Assembly: GCA_949316495.1 (NCBI GenBank)
Contig: OX439001.1
Coordinates: 35,545,023 to 35,609,022, forward strand
Direction of reading: 5' to 3'
Length of the DNA: 64,000 nt
Source: Amphiduros pacificus
Lineage: Eukaryota > Annelida > Polychaeta > Phyllodocida > Hesionidae
Shown: piece after piece, positions 12,850 to 25,752 of the stretch
How positions within the stretch are numbered: the stretch's first letter is position 1
How the letters are laid out: every line of letters begins with the position of its first letter
Program-made: the position numbers and the translations under genes
The notes under the pieces: model-generated
Seen by the model: only the letters and a program-made list of their open reading frames with translations
The model's database searches: none
What the model was told of the DNA's origin: nothing

Positions 12850-15375
12850 AGAATGTATGGTTTAATTCTCTCACTGATATAACAGAGAAATAGTCAGGAT
12901 CTTCTTCACTGTATATGTTTATTTTATAAAGGATTCCACTCAGTGATTTCTAGTGCCAGCGTAAGATCATGGACCAAATATTGAAAATATTTATGTGTAA
13001 GATGGTATCTCAATTAATACAATAGATCAAAATATGAAGCTGATATGTTCAATTCATGTTTCACATAAATCTAAGACAACATTCTTCAGTTGATTCTCTA
13101 TATAAATAAGCTGAGCATGGATTCACATATGAAATATATCATATAATGTCCAGACACATTATGTATATCGAGCTTGAGTTTGACAGACAATGGTCACAAA
13201 ACAATTAATATGACCTAAGTAATAACACAACATTGGTGTGTATTTTTCTGTAGAAGATATGTAAAATATTTCAACAGGAAAGTTTCTTGTCTTTGGGAGC
13301 TAATATGTTGATGTAAACTCAAAGAGTAATAGAAATCAAGATGGGTGAATAGAGGTTGAAAATGTGTTTGATTTCTCTTAAGGGAGTACACATTATGAAG
13401 CAAAAAACAAAAAGGAAATCTTTTGAACAGACTATATGATTAAGTTAGAAATGCAATGCCCCTAAAAGAAACGCTTAAAACAGCATGTCATTCAGGATGA
13501 CCTCAGACTATGTAGAATAAGATGAGGAGAGTTTTGAAAACATTTTTTTACGTTTTCCTACCCAATACATCACTTCAAAGACAAAGTACCTCTTTAGAAT
13601 GCAGTGACTATAATCTAATCACATATAAAACTCAACAGAAAACCAATGCTGTACACTTCAGAGAGAGTTGGCTTTTAACATACTCATCACGTACATACTG
13701 ATAATGTTTATTTCTGCCTGACTGCACAACAGAATATACACATGCATGCTACTTTTTGTTCTAGCTGATTGTTCCTTTAACCTTCTGACTGTAGTATATT
13801 CCTGGCCGTAATACAGTCCTTAATGTTTTTTCCTCTGACCTATAATTGCAATGTTCATTAAAACATTTAATATCTGATCCAAAAAATCCTTTTCATTCCT
13901 AGTTGGCCAGATCTAACGTTAACTCTAGCCTCTTTCTACTTAATTTGGAAACACGAACACATTGATATATCAAATCTACGAAATGATATGCACGTTATAA
14001 CATCGAATTTTCATATCATAACCCTCATTATCGAAATAACGTTATATATTCTCTCTACGCCACCCGAATGTCACTTATCTTGGTCATGATCTGCCAGGGT
14101 ATCTGATATTGGACATACTTATCAGATAACCCAGATTGAAATGCAATATCCGTTTCTAATGAATATGGTGTATACCACCTGCTCATTATAGTTGTCATGT
14201 CTGATAGTCACTAATCACATACATGTCTATAAATATCTTCTGAAGATTAATTATATCTGTGAATACTATCATATATGAATCAACCGATGGGCATGTTTAT
14301 CCAAAAGATTGCTTTCTCTTAATCCCAAAGCAGAAGGCTACATTGACAATATCAAAATGTGCAGATTGATATTTTGATCTGAGCAAAATACTAGTTTCTT
14401 TCATTTAGCTATTTATGCATTCGTTTTTACCGGTAATTTTGATGAAAAATCAAAATGACGGACTTTATTGGCTTTTGTCATCCTGAAAACTGCTTCCGTT
14501 GCATGACCAGACAACGTCAGAAGCACGTGACACTTGGGATTTAGCATTTACACACATCTTTTACAGCCCACAAGAAAGCAATTGACATTATGTGTTATGG
14601 GTAAGAGGGGCCATTAGGATAGTGTTTACTGACAGATAATTGTGTTGCATATTGGGACAGGATATAAATCACTTAGACTGACCCATTAAAACACAATATG
14701 CATTATCATACACTAGGTAAATTTAACACAGGTGGTCTGACAATATTCTTACTGTCTCACTGCAACCAATTTAGTAGGATAAAGTATGACAGTGCAAAGT
14801 GATTTCAAACTCTGTTATAAAAATCCAGCTCAAGATCAAAAACATGGAATTTTGTCTCACCTTAACAGGAGATGAGGGAAGGGTGCAAATAATCAATGTT
14901 AATAAGGTGTTTACGGTCAAGGTTCTATAGAATGTCAGGGGTATTAAACAATGAACAGCTTTTTCTTGTGGCTTTTTACATAATAAATGGTATACTGAAC
15001 TATATTAACGAAATTTGGTAGCGAATATGTAAATTACAAGAGGCAGTTGACAACGTTTTACATGTTTTATACCTTAACATATATTATAGTATAATCTTAG
15101 ACCAGCTTACAGCAATCATGTTTTAGTACGTCCACAGCTTGCTACCGCTATCACATTTGGACTTTTGCCAACACATGTGAATGCATTGGCAGCTATTCTT
15201 TTCTTAACTTTTTTTAAATCCTCTATGCCTATTTCTTATACTCCAGTATCTCACCTCCAAAGTCAGGTTCACGTCATGATAAATCTGACTTAAATCGATA
15301 AAGGATCATATACGATACTAAAAATAACTTCTATCCTTTTTTATCTTTTTAATACTGTTAATGTAAAATTGGATT
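12850..15375. other. Intergenic sequence, no gene seen
   Basis: AT-rich unique sequence with no recognisable frame, SINE or array. Confidence 0.5.
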
Positions 15376-15389
15376 TCGCTATGCAGGTG

Positions 15390-15860
15390 GGCGGTGTTCA
15401 AACCAGCATCCTTGAACTTTGGAGTAACACAAGTCTATCACCTGATGTAAGGGTAGTGGCATCTTATGAAGGTGTCACAACAAGCTGGTATCACCAATAC
15501 AACTAAGGTCAAGGGTGTGCCCACGTGGCTGAATGGACCAATAAGCACACGCCATTCTGTGGCCCAGCTTCCTTGACAACTATGACCAGCTTGACCTTTC
15601 AAAATGAAGCGCTCAATGGCTACACCGTCAAGTGTAAAATCAGGTGCTCCTTGGCACGCAGGCTTTATGGTAAAGGGTGAGAGGGTGTCTCCGTTGTTCA
15701 CTCTCCTCTCAAACTTGTCCACAGATCCATTATCTGATGTTAATTGGGACCAGGCGAATATCTTCATGATAACCGGTGTAGATTCTGACATGGACATGTT
15801 TAATATTTATATTGGAATACATTGTATGCTGTATATGGAAAAAGAAAGTTCCCCCCTGAG
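15390..15860. other. Unidentified segment with protein-like frames on both strands
   Basis: This stretch is less AT-rich than its surroundings. The minus strand has a 119-codon ATG-to-stop frame (15438-15797). The plus strand has several shorter frames with a protein-like residue mix, and one begins after a splice-acceptor-like tatgcag ending near 15386. No family was recognised, and the plus-strand frames are interrupted. It could be a decayed exon of a host gene or an uncharacterised repeat. Confidence 0.15.
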
Positions 15861-16477
15861 GAAAATACTTTAGTGCCAAGTCTTTTATTAATCTGGTTTC
15901 TAGACATGTCAAGCATGAATTTCTGACATCATTTACATCTACAAGCAACATTTCTTAGACGATTTGATCAAAACAACCCTTTCAAAAGAAAGTAACTTGC
16001 CAAGCGATATTAAAACTATTTTTGAGTCACCCACGTCATTTCAAATGTCATATGCCATAAAACGTGTTTTTAATATCTAATAAGAAGATGATAGCTTCAA
16101 AGTTTTATGACCTGTAATCCTCAACTGATTGCGAGAAATTTTACACTAAAGACAAGAGATGACCTTTGACGTTGATTGTGGAAACAATCTGGAAGACAAA
16201 CGTCTCCTTTTTAGGACGGAATTCCAGGCAGGGTGAATGTGTCCAACCCAAACATTTAGTCCTTTTTTGGTACGAAATAACCAAACATTTATCATATTTG
16301 TCAAGCACGTTTTATATCCCCTATATCTCTTATTCTTATTATAATTTCCATGAAAGAGACTTGTGGTCACCGCTTTCATCTTTGTGATCTATTTTGTGGT
16401 ATTAGCAGACCAACTCATCAGATAACAAGAGGGTGAAGGGAACCTGTCTAATATACTGAGTGCTGAGCAATTGTAGA

Positions 16478-16660
16478 CCGGCCCCACCAACACATTCTAT
16501 AATTGAGCTGTGCCTTCTTTGGTTATGTAAGTGGAGGTCATGGGTTCGAATCCTATTCCCGGCAATGATGTTATTCACACTGGTTAAAAAGCTCGAAGTA
16601 CGACCTGATATGGCCAGTGATGCTGAAAGGGTCGTGAAAATACAATTTAAAAAAAAAAGC
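16478..16660 (+). mobile_element. tRNA-derived SINE, family 2, A-tailed
   Basis: A perfect Pol III B box, GGTTCGAATCC, lies at 16543-16553. About 40 bases later comes a body region (AAAGCTCGAAG, then CTGATATGGCC) shared with the inverted copy at 19795-19985. The element ends in a run of ten A at 16649-16658. The body differs from family 1. No clear target-site duplication was found. Confidence 0.75.
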
Positions 16661-18510
16661 ATTTGTGTTTCCAGATAATTGGAGGAGAATGGCCACAACA
16701 GCATGTGCAACTTCTGGTGAGAAGAAACTGAAAAGAAATGTTAATACAACCTACTAATTTTTAAACAATATGGAAAATGGTTGACTTCACGGGAACTAAC
16801 CTCTGGTTCTAATGTTGACTAACTCATAAGTCACTAGAGTTATGAGTACTTCTTATTCGTCCCTATATGAAAGGATGGGGGTACATGTGTTTGGATACTA
16901 ACACAGCACTTATTCCTAAAATGCCTATAAAAGACTCACATACAGTGAGGTGACTACTTTCATCACGCAGAGAATTATCCTAGCTTAGTTTGGTGAGGGT
17001 AAAATGTGAAATTCTCTGCATCTGATGACATGAAATACATTGATGACTGCAACAAACCAACTTTCAAAAGAAAAGGACCTTTTAATATTGGTATGATATA
17101 CCAAATCCTATACCTCCATACTAATCACGGCTGATGCTCTACGAGTATTAAGAGCGAAGTGCTGATGAGGGCATGGTTATACAGAGAGACGTCTGAGACT
17201 GGAGCATAAAGCAGGTCCTCCCAACCCTTTCCACAGTGAGAGGCTTCCACCATTCACCTGTCTCTGTAACGTGGCATAAGCATGGCATATTATCAGACAC
17301 CATGACAGCTCAACCTTATCTCATTAAGCAGATTTGAGCTACTTCTCCATATGGAAGTTCTTATGGACTAATGTGTGTGTGACGTAATAGAAATGAGCGA
17401 CAATTACTCAAACTGAAGAAAAATAAGCATTCAAGTGAATATCCTTTTATTCTTCAATTTATAATGAAAAATGAAATATTCTGAGTTATTCAAATTGAGA
17501 ACGATCGGATAATTGAATCGTATTTCATACCATGAATATCATTATCAGATACAAAATAACCTCAGATCAATTATTTATGTTCTATTTCTCCTTTTTTTGA
17601 AGAGGGCACTCAAAAGGAAACAAGATTTATAATGGAGTTTGGGGCCGTGCCCATACTTTGGCCTTTAACCACTGACTGGCCTTGAAGTGGGGTTGGCTAT
17701 ATGCTGATTGATACTGTAGGCCTGAGAAATAAGATTACTCCACTCTGAAAGCAACAGTCTTCTTGTTCCTTTTTGTTAGTGTATGCCGTGTGTGATTGCG
17801 ACATGAGATGTCCTGTTGGCGCGCGATCCCACAGCCTTAAGCAAGTTGTGCCATCTCATTCCTAGTCTCATCACCTCTAAATCAAACACTGAGATTTAAC
17901 CGGAGACAAAACACTGATTTTGATACAATGATCCTCAAACATGATATCACTGTGGTAATATTCAACACAACCCAATGTGAAATAACTTGTTATGCTTGTT
18001 TTTTGCTTGTTTATGCTTGTTTTTTAAATATATATATATACTTGCCAAAAAAAAGAACTAACGCTTTTATCTCAAGTGAGATTGATGTACACATCTCTGC
18101 CCCCCTTATCCTAGTACATGGTAATGATTATCACATGTTTTTATTCATAAATCGGGTTTGCCATGACAGAAGCCTTCATCAGAGGCGATCTTTATTTGAC
18201 CATATCCCAGAATGTAGCCATAGATCTCCATAAAGGCCAGTTAAGTAGACCAATCCAATCTTATAAAGGAATACAGAGAAATAAAGATGTGATAATCTGT
18301 CAGGCTGTCAGGAAGTATCTGGCTATATATGATCCTCGGGATTAGTGGGAGGGTGGGCTTCAGCATCTGTAGGTGGTTGTTAATGTCAGAACAATCTGCT
18401 ACATTCCTATAGCCATACTAATATTGCCCATAAATGCGGTCTTCAACCTGTCTATATTGTCAAATATATGCATACCTAAATGGTATATGAAAATATGTTG
18501 CAGGGAGTAT
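16661..18510. other. Intergenic sequence, no gene seen
   Basis: No gene or repeat family recognised. The open frame at 17928-18233 is low in complexity and treated as chance. Confidence 0.5.
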
Positions 18511-18516
18511 CGTTCT

Positions 18517-18633
18517 TAAAATAGAGCTGGTATAGTTTTAGATAGTGGAATGCATATATATTCATTTATTCATATATATGTATAAACGATATATATGCAT
18601 TCAACTTCCTAAAACTACACCAGCTCTATTTTA
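18517..18633. repeat. Imperfect inverted repeat, about 45-bp arms
   Basis: The left arm (about 18517-18561, starting TAAAATAGAGCTGG) is repeated in reverse complement at about 18589-18633 with roughly four mismatches. The spacer is about 27 bases of AT-rich sequence. The arms meet at an ATATAT core, so the whole could extrude as a hairpin. Confidence 0.8.
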
Positions 18634-18782
18634 TATGCATGTATAATAGCATTATTCCTGTTGTATGAAACGTTTTAGAAATAAAACACAAAACCATTTT
18701 TGTGCAAAACTATACACAAGATTCAACTATACACAAGAATCCAATATTGTTACATTCATGAAATAAATTCTCAATGGAAGAC

Positions 18783-18835
18783 AGCTCCTTCAAAAGTGAC
18801 TGGCCCTTCAAAAGCGACTGGTCCTTCAAAATTAC
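18783..18835. repeat. Short tandem repeat, 18-bp unit, about 3 copies
   Basis: The words ccttcaaaagtgactggc, ccttcaaaagcgactggt and ccttcaaaa follow each other directly. Confidence 0.8.
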
Positions 18836-19060
18836 AAAAAGACCAAAGATCGGAATATTGAAGAGATATTGATTAGTTTGTGTCTGGCCCAATTCTGCCC
18901 ACAAAGGATGTTGGCCTTGACATATGAACTTCCTCTCACCCTGGTCATGGGGGCCATGGGTCTGCTTAAACCAAAAAAAAAAAACATTACCACATCATTA
19001 CCGGACAGGACGTAGTAAGATTTATAGAATCAAACATTCTGCATATCACAAATAATTTAT

Positions 19061-19372
19061 GGCCACGGGCCGTGGCGCAGTTGGTTAGAGCGCCAACTTA
19101 TTAGCACCAGTTCCTCTGTGGTCATCAAAAGGTCGTGGGTTCGATCCCCGGCCGTTCCGAGATTAAATTCATGATAAAATTTCACACATGAGCTGAGGGC
19201 CGTGCCCAAAGGGTTACCCCGTTGTCCTTGTAAATCTGTGACCAGGTGGATTGTCATGTCAAGGACCTGCGACATGACAATTCAGTAGGGCAGCACTATA
19301 TCTGCTACAAGTAGGTCTCATCACGAAATGACTGAAACAAAGAAACAAACAAAGAAAAAACAAACAAAAACT
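19061..19372 (+). mobile_element. tRNA-derived SINE, family 1, near full length
   Basis: This is the best-preserved copy in the window. It has an A-box-like TGGCGCAGTTGG at 19073-19084, a B box GGTTCGATCCC at 19138-19148, the shared body, the family 3' end (TCATCACGAAATGACTGAAA), and a (CAAA)-type tail. It is bracketed by AATAATTTAT (19051-19060) and AATAATTCAT (19373-19382), a likely 10-base target-site duplication with one change. The minus strand gives a spurious frame with the residues AGDRTHDL, a common by-product of B-box sequence. Confidence 0.9.
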
Positions 19373-19794
19373 AATAATTCATATCTATTCCATCAGTTAT
19401 GGCTCCACTTTGTGTTACTTTTTAGCTTAACATAATGCTGCACAAAGCTTTGATGAGCAAAACAGGGAAGCACATGAGAATTATATCAAATATGATTGGG
19501 TGAAATGATGAATACTTTCATGTTAATATTTGTCTTTAATGCAAGTGGTTATTTGTCATTTTACTCAATGTTCTTAACCGATGATTATATGGTAGAATGT
19601 TAGGCCGCTAGCCAAAGTTTGGGATCAATTCTATTTTTTACTATATTCTAATGGTGTCAATATTCATTCATGAATGGATATGCCCCGACGGCTGAATGAG
19701 GGTTGAAATTAAATGTGCGCGTCAAGTGTTTCAATGTCCATAAGTCAGGATATTTTCTACTACAGGTGGTTTGTCATTTGTATGGGAAATAGTG

Positions 19795-19985
19795 TTTTTA
19801 CGATCCTACTCACAGCAATGGCCATATCAGACCGACCTTCGAGCTTTTACCCGGTGTAAAAGTAACACTATCGGCAGCGGGAGCCAAACCCTCCACCTCC
19901 CGTCCTCCACTCATAAAACTAAGGCATAGATCTTTTGCTCTACCAACAGCGCAAGTAAGGCCGGTTATCATCTATAAGGGATCAT
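19795..19985 (-). mobile_element. tRNA-derived SINE, family 2, diverged
   Basis: Read on the minus strand it has an A-box-like GCTGTTGGTAGAGC, a degenerate B box, and the body words GTAAAAGCTCGAAGGTCGG and CTGATATGGCCATTGC, which match the copy at 16478-16660. No A-tail or target-site duplication is clear, so it is older or truncated. Confidence 0.7.
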
Positions 19986-20249
19986 ACCAGCTTGTCTTAG
20001 TGTAACTTGGCTTCTCAGCCTCTGACATAATAACAGATCCCCAGTTGCAAAAGGTAAGACCTTCCCTCCCCCGACATTCTATATCTCCACCGATAATATG
20101 TTCATGTGAATCTATCCAAAATGTTCTGATTTCATTTCTGTGCAGAATACAGATTCTGCACATGAACTACTTTACATACCATCATTGCAAATATATCGCC
20201 ACTAGGGTCTGTTTTATACATGTTGTGTTTCCTCTTATGCATCAAGGTC

Positions 20250-20470
20250 ATTGGCCGTGGCAGAGTTACTATTTGGTGTGAGTATAATCTTATTGGCGCC
20301 ATTTTCTCTGTGGCGATCCAAAGGTCAAGGGTTCGATTCCCAACCATGTCAGCATTAAAATCACGTAACAATTTCTCATGTGAGCTGAGCCCCGTGCCTG
20401 AAGTGTTAATTTGTTGTCCGTTGTAATATATCTGACTGACTGAATTGTCATGTCATGAACCTATAACGTT
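20250..20470 (+). mobile_element. tRNA-derived SINE, family 1, diverged
   Basis: GGCCGTGG at 20253-20260 begins the head, and the B box GGTTCGATTCC is at 20330-20340. The following body (GTGAGCTGAGCCCCGTGCC, then TTGTCATGTCATGAACCT) matches the copy at 19061. The terminal tail is missing. Confidence 0.8.
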
Positions 20471-20708
20471 TTAAGTGCCGAAGAAAGACCCGTTCTACTC
20501 TGAACAGCCTGTCCAACAACTCTTTGGCACAGGGGGATAAATATGGACACTCATTAAAGTGACTCTCCCAGCATCCCTGCTGACGTAATAAGTTGTGCTA
20601 ATTACCTTGTATATCTACACTTGACACTGACGCATCACATTGATAATTGTAATATGAAGACACTTTCAAAGAGAAAATAATTTGATCTCTAGCAATTCTA
20701 CGTTGTCC

Positions 20709-20880
<172 letters not shown>

Positions 20881-21907
20881 TTTATATAGCATATATTGAA
20901 TTAAAATGATTGAATCAGACTATTGCCTGCCAGAAGCATGATATTTGTGTCAAGTTTTCAAGGGTGTGATACGTGAGAGACCGATATACTTTCACTGTCA
21001 AAGGGGGATTAAAACATCATTAGACCTTATAAACAGTTCATAACTACCCCATCTCACATATCGGTAACCTGTGCCAAATATGAAATAACCATGTCAGTAC
21101 TGACACAAGTTTGTAACATGTCATTTTCCCTTATGTGGTTAATTTAAAACAGAGCATGTAATATTTTTTGCATAAGCAATGATATTAACATACAAAAAAT
21201 AAAATAACAAGCCTTTGCTAGATGTTGCGCAAATCTCTTTGTAATTTGCTGGCAGCTTCAAAACGGGGACACGTTCTATGCACCAACCTACTCAAAGAAA
21301 TGGGCTCCGGTGTTGCACGTTCTCATAAGAATCGGTGCTTTCCACAATATTTGCCATTGTCTTCCTACATAAATACACCGGCATATTAAGTTCTTAGCTC
21401 ATTATATCTCTCTCAGTAATATTGACATCATTATCTAAGAAACCTTGGAAAATGCATGGTGAAAGGGTGAAATGAATATGATGCAGTTATTGCAATGGGA
21501 GTAAGTAGGAGAAACCTTATACTTGTATAGGCCTCGCTGCGCTCCACCTTACCCCGGTGACATTTTTTAAATGTAAAAACAAGTAATCTGTTATTCTAGG
21601 TGGGGGCCGTCCTACTCCCGTGCTCACTTGACCCGCCTGTGAGTTATTGCATTGAGAGTCGAATAATGAGGAACCGCTCACGCCCCGCTAACTATGGCTA
21701 TAGAACGCTCTCTCAGATTGACTTATATCTACCAATGGCAACGCCATATGATAATGGTGAAAAGTATCAATTCTTGCTATATATATACAGACGTGGAATA
21801 TTTATTCAGTATTTTTGTGATTCTATGGAATCTGTTGGTATCTTTTAGAGAGAATAAATATTTCACATATGTAAGGTTCAAGGTTTCATTCATATTCGTT
21901 ATTCTAT

Positions 21908-21929
21908 GATATATGTTATATGATATATG

Positions 21930-21999
<70 letters not shown>

Positions 22000-22041
22000 T
22001 TGTTTTAGATACATATATACATATATATATACTTGTTTTAG
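21908..22041. repeat. (AT)n microsatellite with duplicated flank
   Basis: About 70 bases of AT. The junction word atatacttgttttaga occurs at its right edge and again about 34 bases later, so slippage or template switching copied unique flank along with the repeat. Confidence 0.95.
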
Positions 22042-22909
22042 AAAATAAAATAATTCACATAATGTGCATGCTCAAAGTATAATACATTTATTGTCTTAAG
22101 CTATATGATAAACTTATTATCACAAACTTAATGACATTAAATGTAAAACATTTAAAAAAAACCAATAGTCATGCTTATTTCAGTCAAGTCATAGCACTGT
22201 TTAAGGAACTAACTTGGGCCTGGAAATATCTTGCACAAATAGACCTTAAGATAAGCCAGTCGGCAATTACACCACAAAAGGCATTCGAAGTCTGTCACAT
22301 TCACGATCTCACAGACCATCTCGGTAAAAGCGGAAAATGTCAGGGATTTGGTTGAGAGTTAAATCAAAATGGTTGTTGTCCATCAAAAACATGTGCTTTC
22401 AGCAATGTAGAGGATGCTCAAGAAGTATAACAACAGCTCCCTCTCAAACAAGAAAAAAACACAGATGGAATGGTGCATTATTTTGCTGTAATAACTGGAA
22501 TTCTAGAAAGGTTTGTTGAGAATAAAAGCATTCAAAATTTCAATCTTGATGTCCGCATCCTGTAATTTATTTCGTTAATGCGATGTGTCTGACTGATTCC
22601 TTTAAACTGTATTTAAATGAATATTTCTGTTCTTAGCATGTAAAGTTGCATTTTGTTATCGTAGACTAATATGAATTCCTAGTTGCACCTGATACAGTTA
22701 AGGTTTTTCTCTTTTTCAGAGAACGTTTTATATTGTTATAATTCTAGTTAATTACGTAAATAAAAAAACAACTGAATGTTCTTTTCTCGTTATTTTTACA
22801 ACCAAGCCATTAGCAGTCGATGTCTCCACTTCATATGTGAATAGAACGTCAACAGTACATCACAATTGGACCATCATTATATATATGTTCATGTCGTCTT
22901 ATTTTGATT

Positions 22910-23167
22910 TGTGTTTTGTTTGTTTGGGGTTTTGCACCATTTTCAACATTTTTTCAATGATTTCACGACACGACCTATTTGTAGTAGATATAGTGATGCC
23001 TCACTTACTTGTCATGTTACAGGTACTTGACATGCTGACGCATCCATTCACAGATTTACAATGACAAAAGATCAAACCAGGCCGGGAATTGAACCCATGA
23101 CATTTGGATCATTACAGAGGAACCGGTGTTAATAAGCTTGCACTCTAACCAACCTCACCACGGCCCC
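22910..23167 (-). mobile_element. tRNA-derived SINE, family 1, full-length but diverged
   Basis: It carries the same body and 3' end (TTTGGGGTTTT at the left) as the copy at 7040. Its tRNA-like head is at the right, with reversed B-box sequence GGGAATTGAACCC near 23084-23096 and CCACGGCCCC at the head end. No target-site duplication was found. Confidence 0.85.
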
Positions 23168-23169
23168 TG

Positions 23170-24001
23170 GCCACTTGATATGATTGTCTTTTGGCGTAAA
23201 AGTAATGGAAAGCATGATAATACCCGTGTACCAATAGTATTTGGATTAACTGTAAAAACTCAGTGATCATTTTAAAGCGACGATTGCCTGTCCACCTGTC
23301 TGTATTGTGAATTAAAACATCTGAATCGCAGTCGTCTGCTGGCTTATGACTGGCTTATGACAATTATCCTAGATTCAGATATATAACAATTATTATGTAT
23401 TCAGACATTTGACAATTATTAGGTACTCAGAGGAGATTTGACTTCATAGCTTAAAACAAATCAGCGGTATGGATTAGTTAAGTTTTGTCTAATGGGACTT
23501 TCGCTCATTGCTCATCACAATTCATTTATTGACCATAATTATTCCATATATCAATATATCTTCATTAACTACTGCCATGAAACGGATTTTCACTGTCTTA
23601 TTCAGAATCTTGGATATTCCCAAGGAATTTCAGAATTACAGAATTGCAGCATAGAGGCAGGCCACCAAGCCTCGATTGCCTTGTTTCCTGCTTTGAAACT
23701 ACATTATACATTGCAATACAAGTTGTATTTGGGAGATATACTGGCGATGACACGATTTCCCAAAGAAGCAAACAGGTCCAGAAATGTTTACAGCTTGATA
23801 AATTATCGTGCAATGTCCTCATTGCGAATGTAGAATCCTTTACCTAAGGCTAATAGTTTTTTTATTCTGAACTGTATTCATGAATCTATGTTTGGAAGTT
23901 TGATTTGATATGTAAGATGTATCAGAGGATCAACAAATATTGCTAGTAGTTTAAGGCTCATGGTTTCTTGACACGTGTATTAGTGTAATCTTTGTGCAGA
24001 G
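23170..24001. other. Intergenic sequence, no gene seen
   Basis: The overlapping open frames at 23492-23847 lie in three frames on both strands and show no family motif. Confidence 0.5.
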
Positions 24002-24509
24002 AAATAAAAATGTCATCAATCCTGATAACATGTGACATAAATGTTGGAAAAAAACCAGACAGTTTTGATGAATGTTGACAAAATCATTAAGATAAAAATT
24101 ATTCCATCTTATGAAATTGAGTCTGAATAAATAGTTATTTTTTGCTCTAAAAAAATCCTCTTGATAATAACCCGAGATAAGACATGGGCCCGGGATGTAT
24201 AAACCAATGGAAAAAATTGGTAAAATGAGTACAATATTCCCACGTTGGGCTAGTTTGTAGCACCAAGCAAGGCTTTTGCCAAACATACACATATATCAAC
24301 AGACAGGGGGACCAATGCAATTGCAAAAACAAGGCCAACTTCGGTGATTAAAACATATGACACCGATTTTATGGTTCAGAACATGTGTATTTGATATATT
24401 GTGCAAAAGTCACAGTTTATATGTGTATATATATATATATAAATATAACTGTCTGGTTCTTTTCCAACATTTATGTCACATGTTATCAGGATTGATGACA
24501 TTTTTATTT
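24002..24509. repeat. Inverted duplication, 63-bp arms 62/63 identical
   Basis: The segment at 24002-24064 reappears in reverse complement at 24447-24509 with one difference. The right copy sits inside an AT microsatellite (AT tracts on both sides, about 24425-24446 and 24510-24528), while the left copy is in unique sequence. The right copy therefore looks like the insertion. Confidence 0.95.
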
Positions 24510-24529
24510 ATATATATATATATATATGC

Positions 24530-25425
24530 TGCAGTATAACTCCACTCTATATATATATGTATCAAACCTCACTTCCACGATGACGTGTTTGGCCACAAGC
24601 TTAATTATTTACTAATGTATTAATAAATTCCTTGATGTAATAAGTTTTGGTCTTCATATTATTGCTGGATAATGTTTTAAAGCATACGCTGTAACAAACC
24701 GGAAAAGGGCATGTTAGGATTCAAAGGGAAAATCTCGCCACTCAACCTGAAACAATCAGGTAATTATATCAAGAGCGAAATGTATATATAATTATCGCTT
24801 ATTAAGTCATGATCATACTTTATGTATACCCTGGTCCTTAATAGGCCACGGTTACACACTAAACACAGGGAACTTCACTTCCCAAGCTCCTTATATGCAT
24901 TTTTTTCATATTTTCACCCTCACGAAGAAAGAAAATGTTAGGCAAGGGAGGTAGTGGAGTGAGGTAATGAAGGGTCCCCTCGGGTTGTTGAGAATGTGGG
25001 CACGTGACTAACTGCTCTCACATCCCACATTATTACATGAGAGAGACCGGCCTAAGACACGCTATCAGTAATGGCTATAACATTTTACTCTCGGGGGATT
25101 TCATAGCGGCACCACCTTTGCACATTTTTAACGCCACCGTAGATTTTGTCCACACATGTGAAAAATAACAAATGTTTTATATGTTATTCTGAAAACTGCT
25201 GTCACATTTGAAAAAGAAATTTCATACATAAGCGCAAATCCAAAAATATAGCCGATAATGTGTTTCAAAACAGCGTTATCTGTAGATCTGAAACTTCTTG
25301 TTTTTTTATTAACTATATTATAACGTAAAAGAAATACATACCTTACCTATTTCAGCCACATTCTGCGATCTTCAGAGGTTTAATATGTATTATAAGATGT
25401 TTAATATATAGTCCGTTAATACTTG
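24530..25425. other. Intergenic sequence, no gene seen
   Basis: No frame, SINE or array was recognised. Confidence 0.5.
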
Positions 25426-25605
25426 CAGTGAACCGGAAGAAAGTACAGGGTACGGAGGTGGACAAGTGGAACCGGTTCAGCCACGCTGTCACATGTATTT
25501 GGTCTGCTCAGTCTACGGTTAGGCAAGCTTCTCGCCGCTGAGTAGCTCAGAGTAGTGTGAGACGAGGCATCGCCGCCACCACAAAACTCAGCACTCAGAT
25601 AAACT
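25426..25605. promoter_or_regulatory. CpG-rich patch, candidate promoter or noncoding first exon
   Basis: About 180 bases hold a dense set of CpG dinucleotides (for example TACGGAGG, ACCGGTTC, CTCGCCGCTG, GACGAGG, ATCGCCGCC) in an otherwise CpG-poor, AT-rich region. An acceptor-like tacttgcag precedes it. No long coding frame runs through it. It may be a promoter or untranslated exon of a gene whose body is outside the window, or simply a local compositional island. Confidence 0.25.
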
Positions 25606-25752
25606 GTGCTCTATTACTAACTTTTTTAAAGTATTTATTTTGAAATCAGTACTGAATTCAAAACACTTATTAATATATGTAGCGATATATTATTTTTCTT
25701 ATTTTAAATGCCAGACGAGAATCGCACAACATACTCTTAGTTGATAAATATC

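Noticed and set aside
19061-19148. Functional tRNA gene
   Set aside because: A and B boxes are present, but the acceptor and anticodon arms do not pair properly and a SINE body and tail follow.
19057-19275. 72-codon minus-strand frame with AGDRTHDL
   Set aside because: It arises from the SINE B-box region read backwards. The frames at 16402-16710 and 20132-20371 have the same origin.
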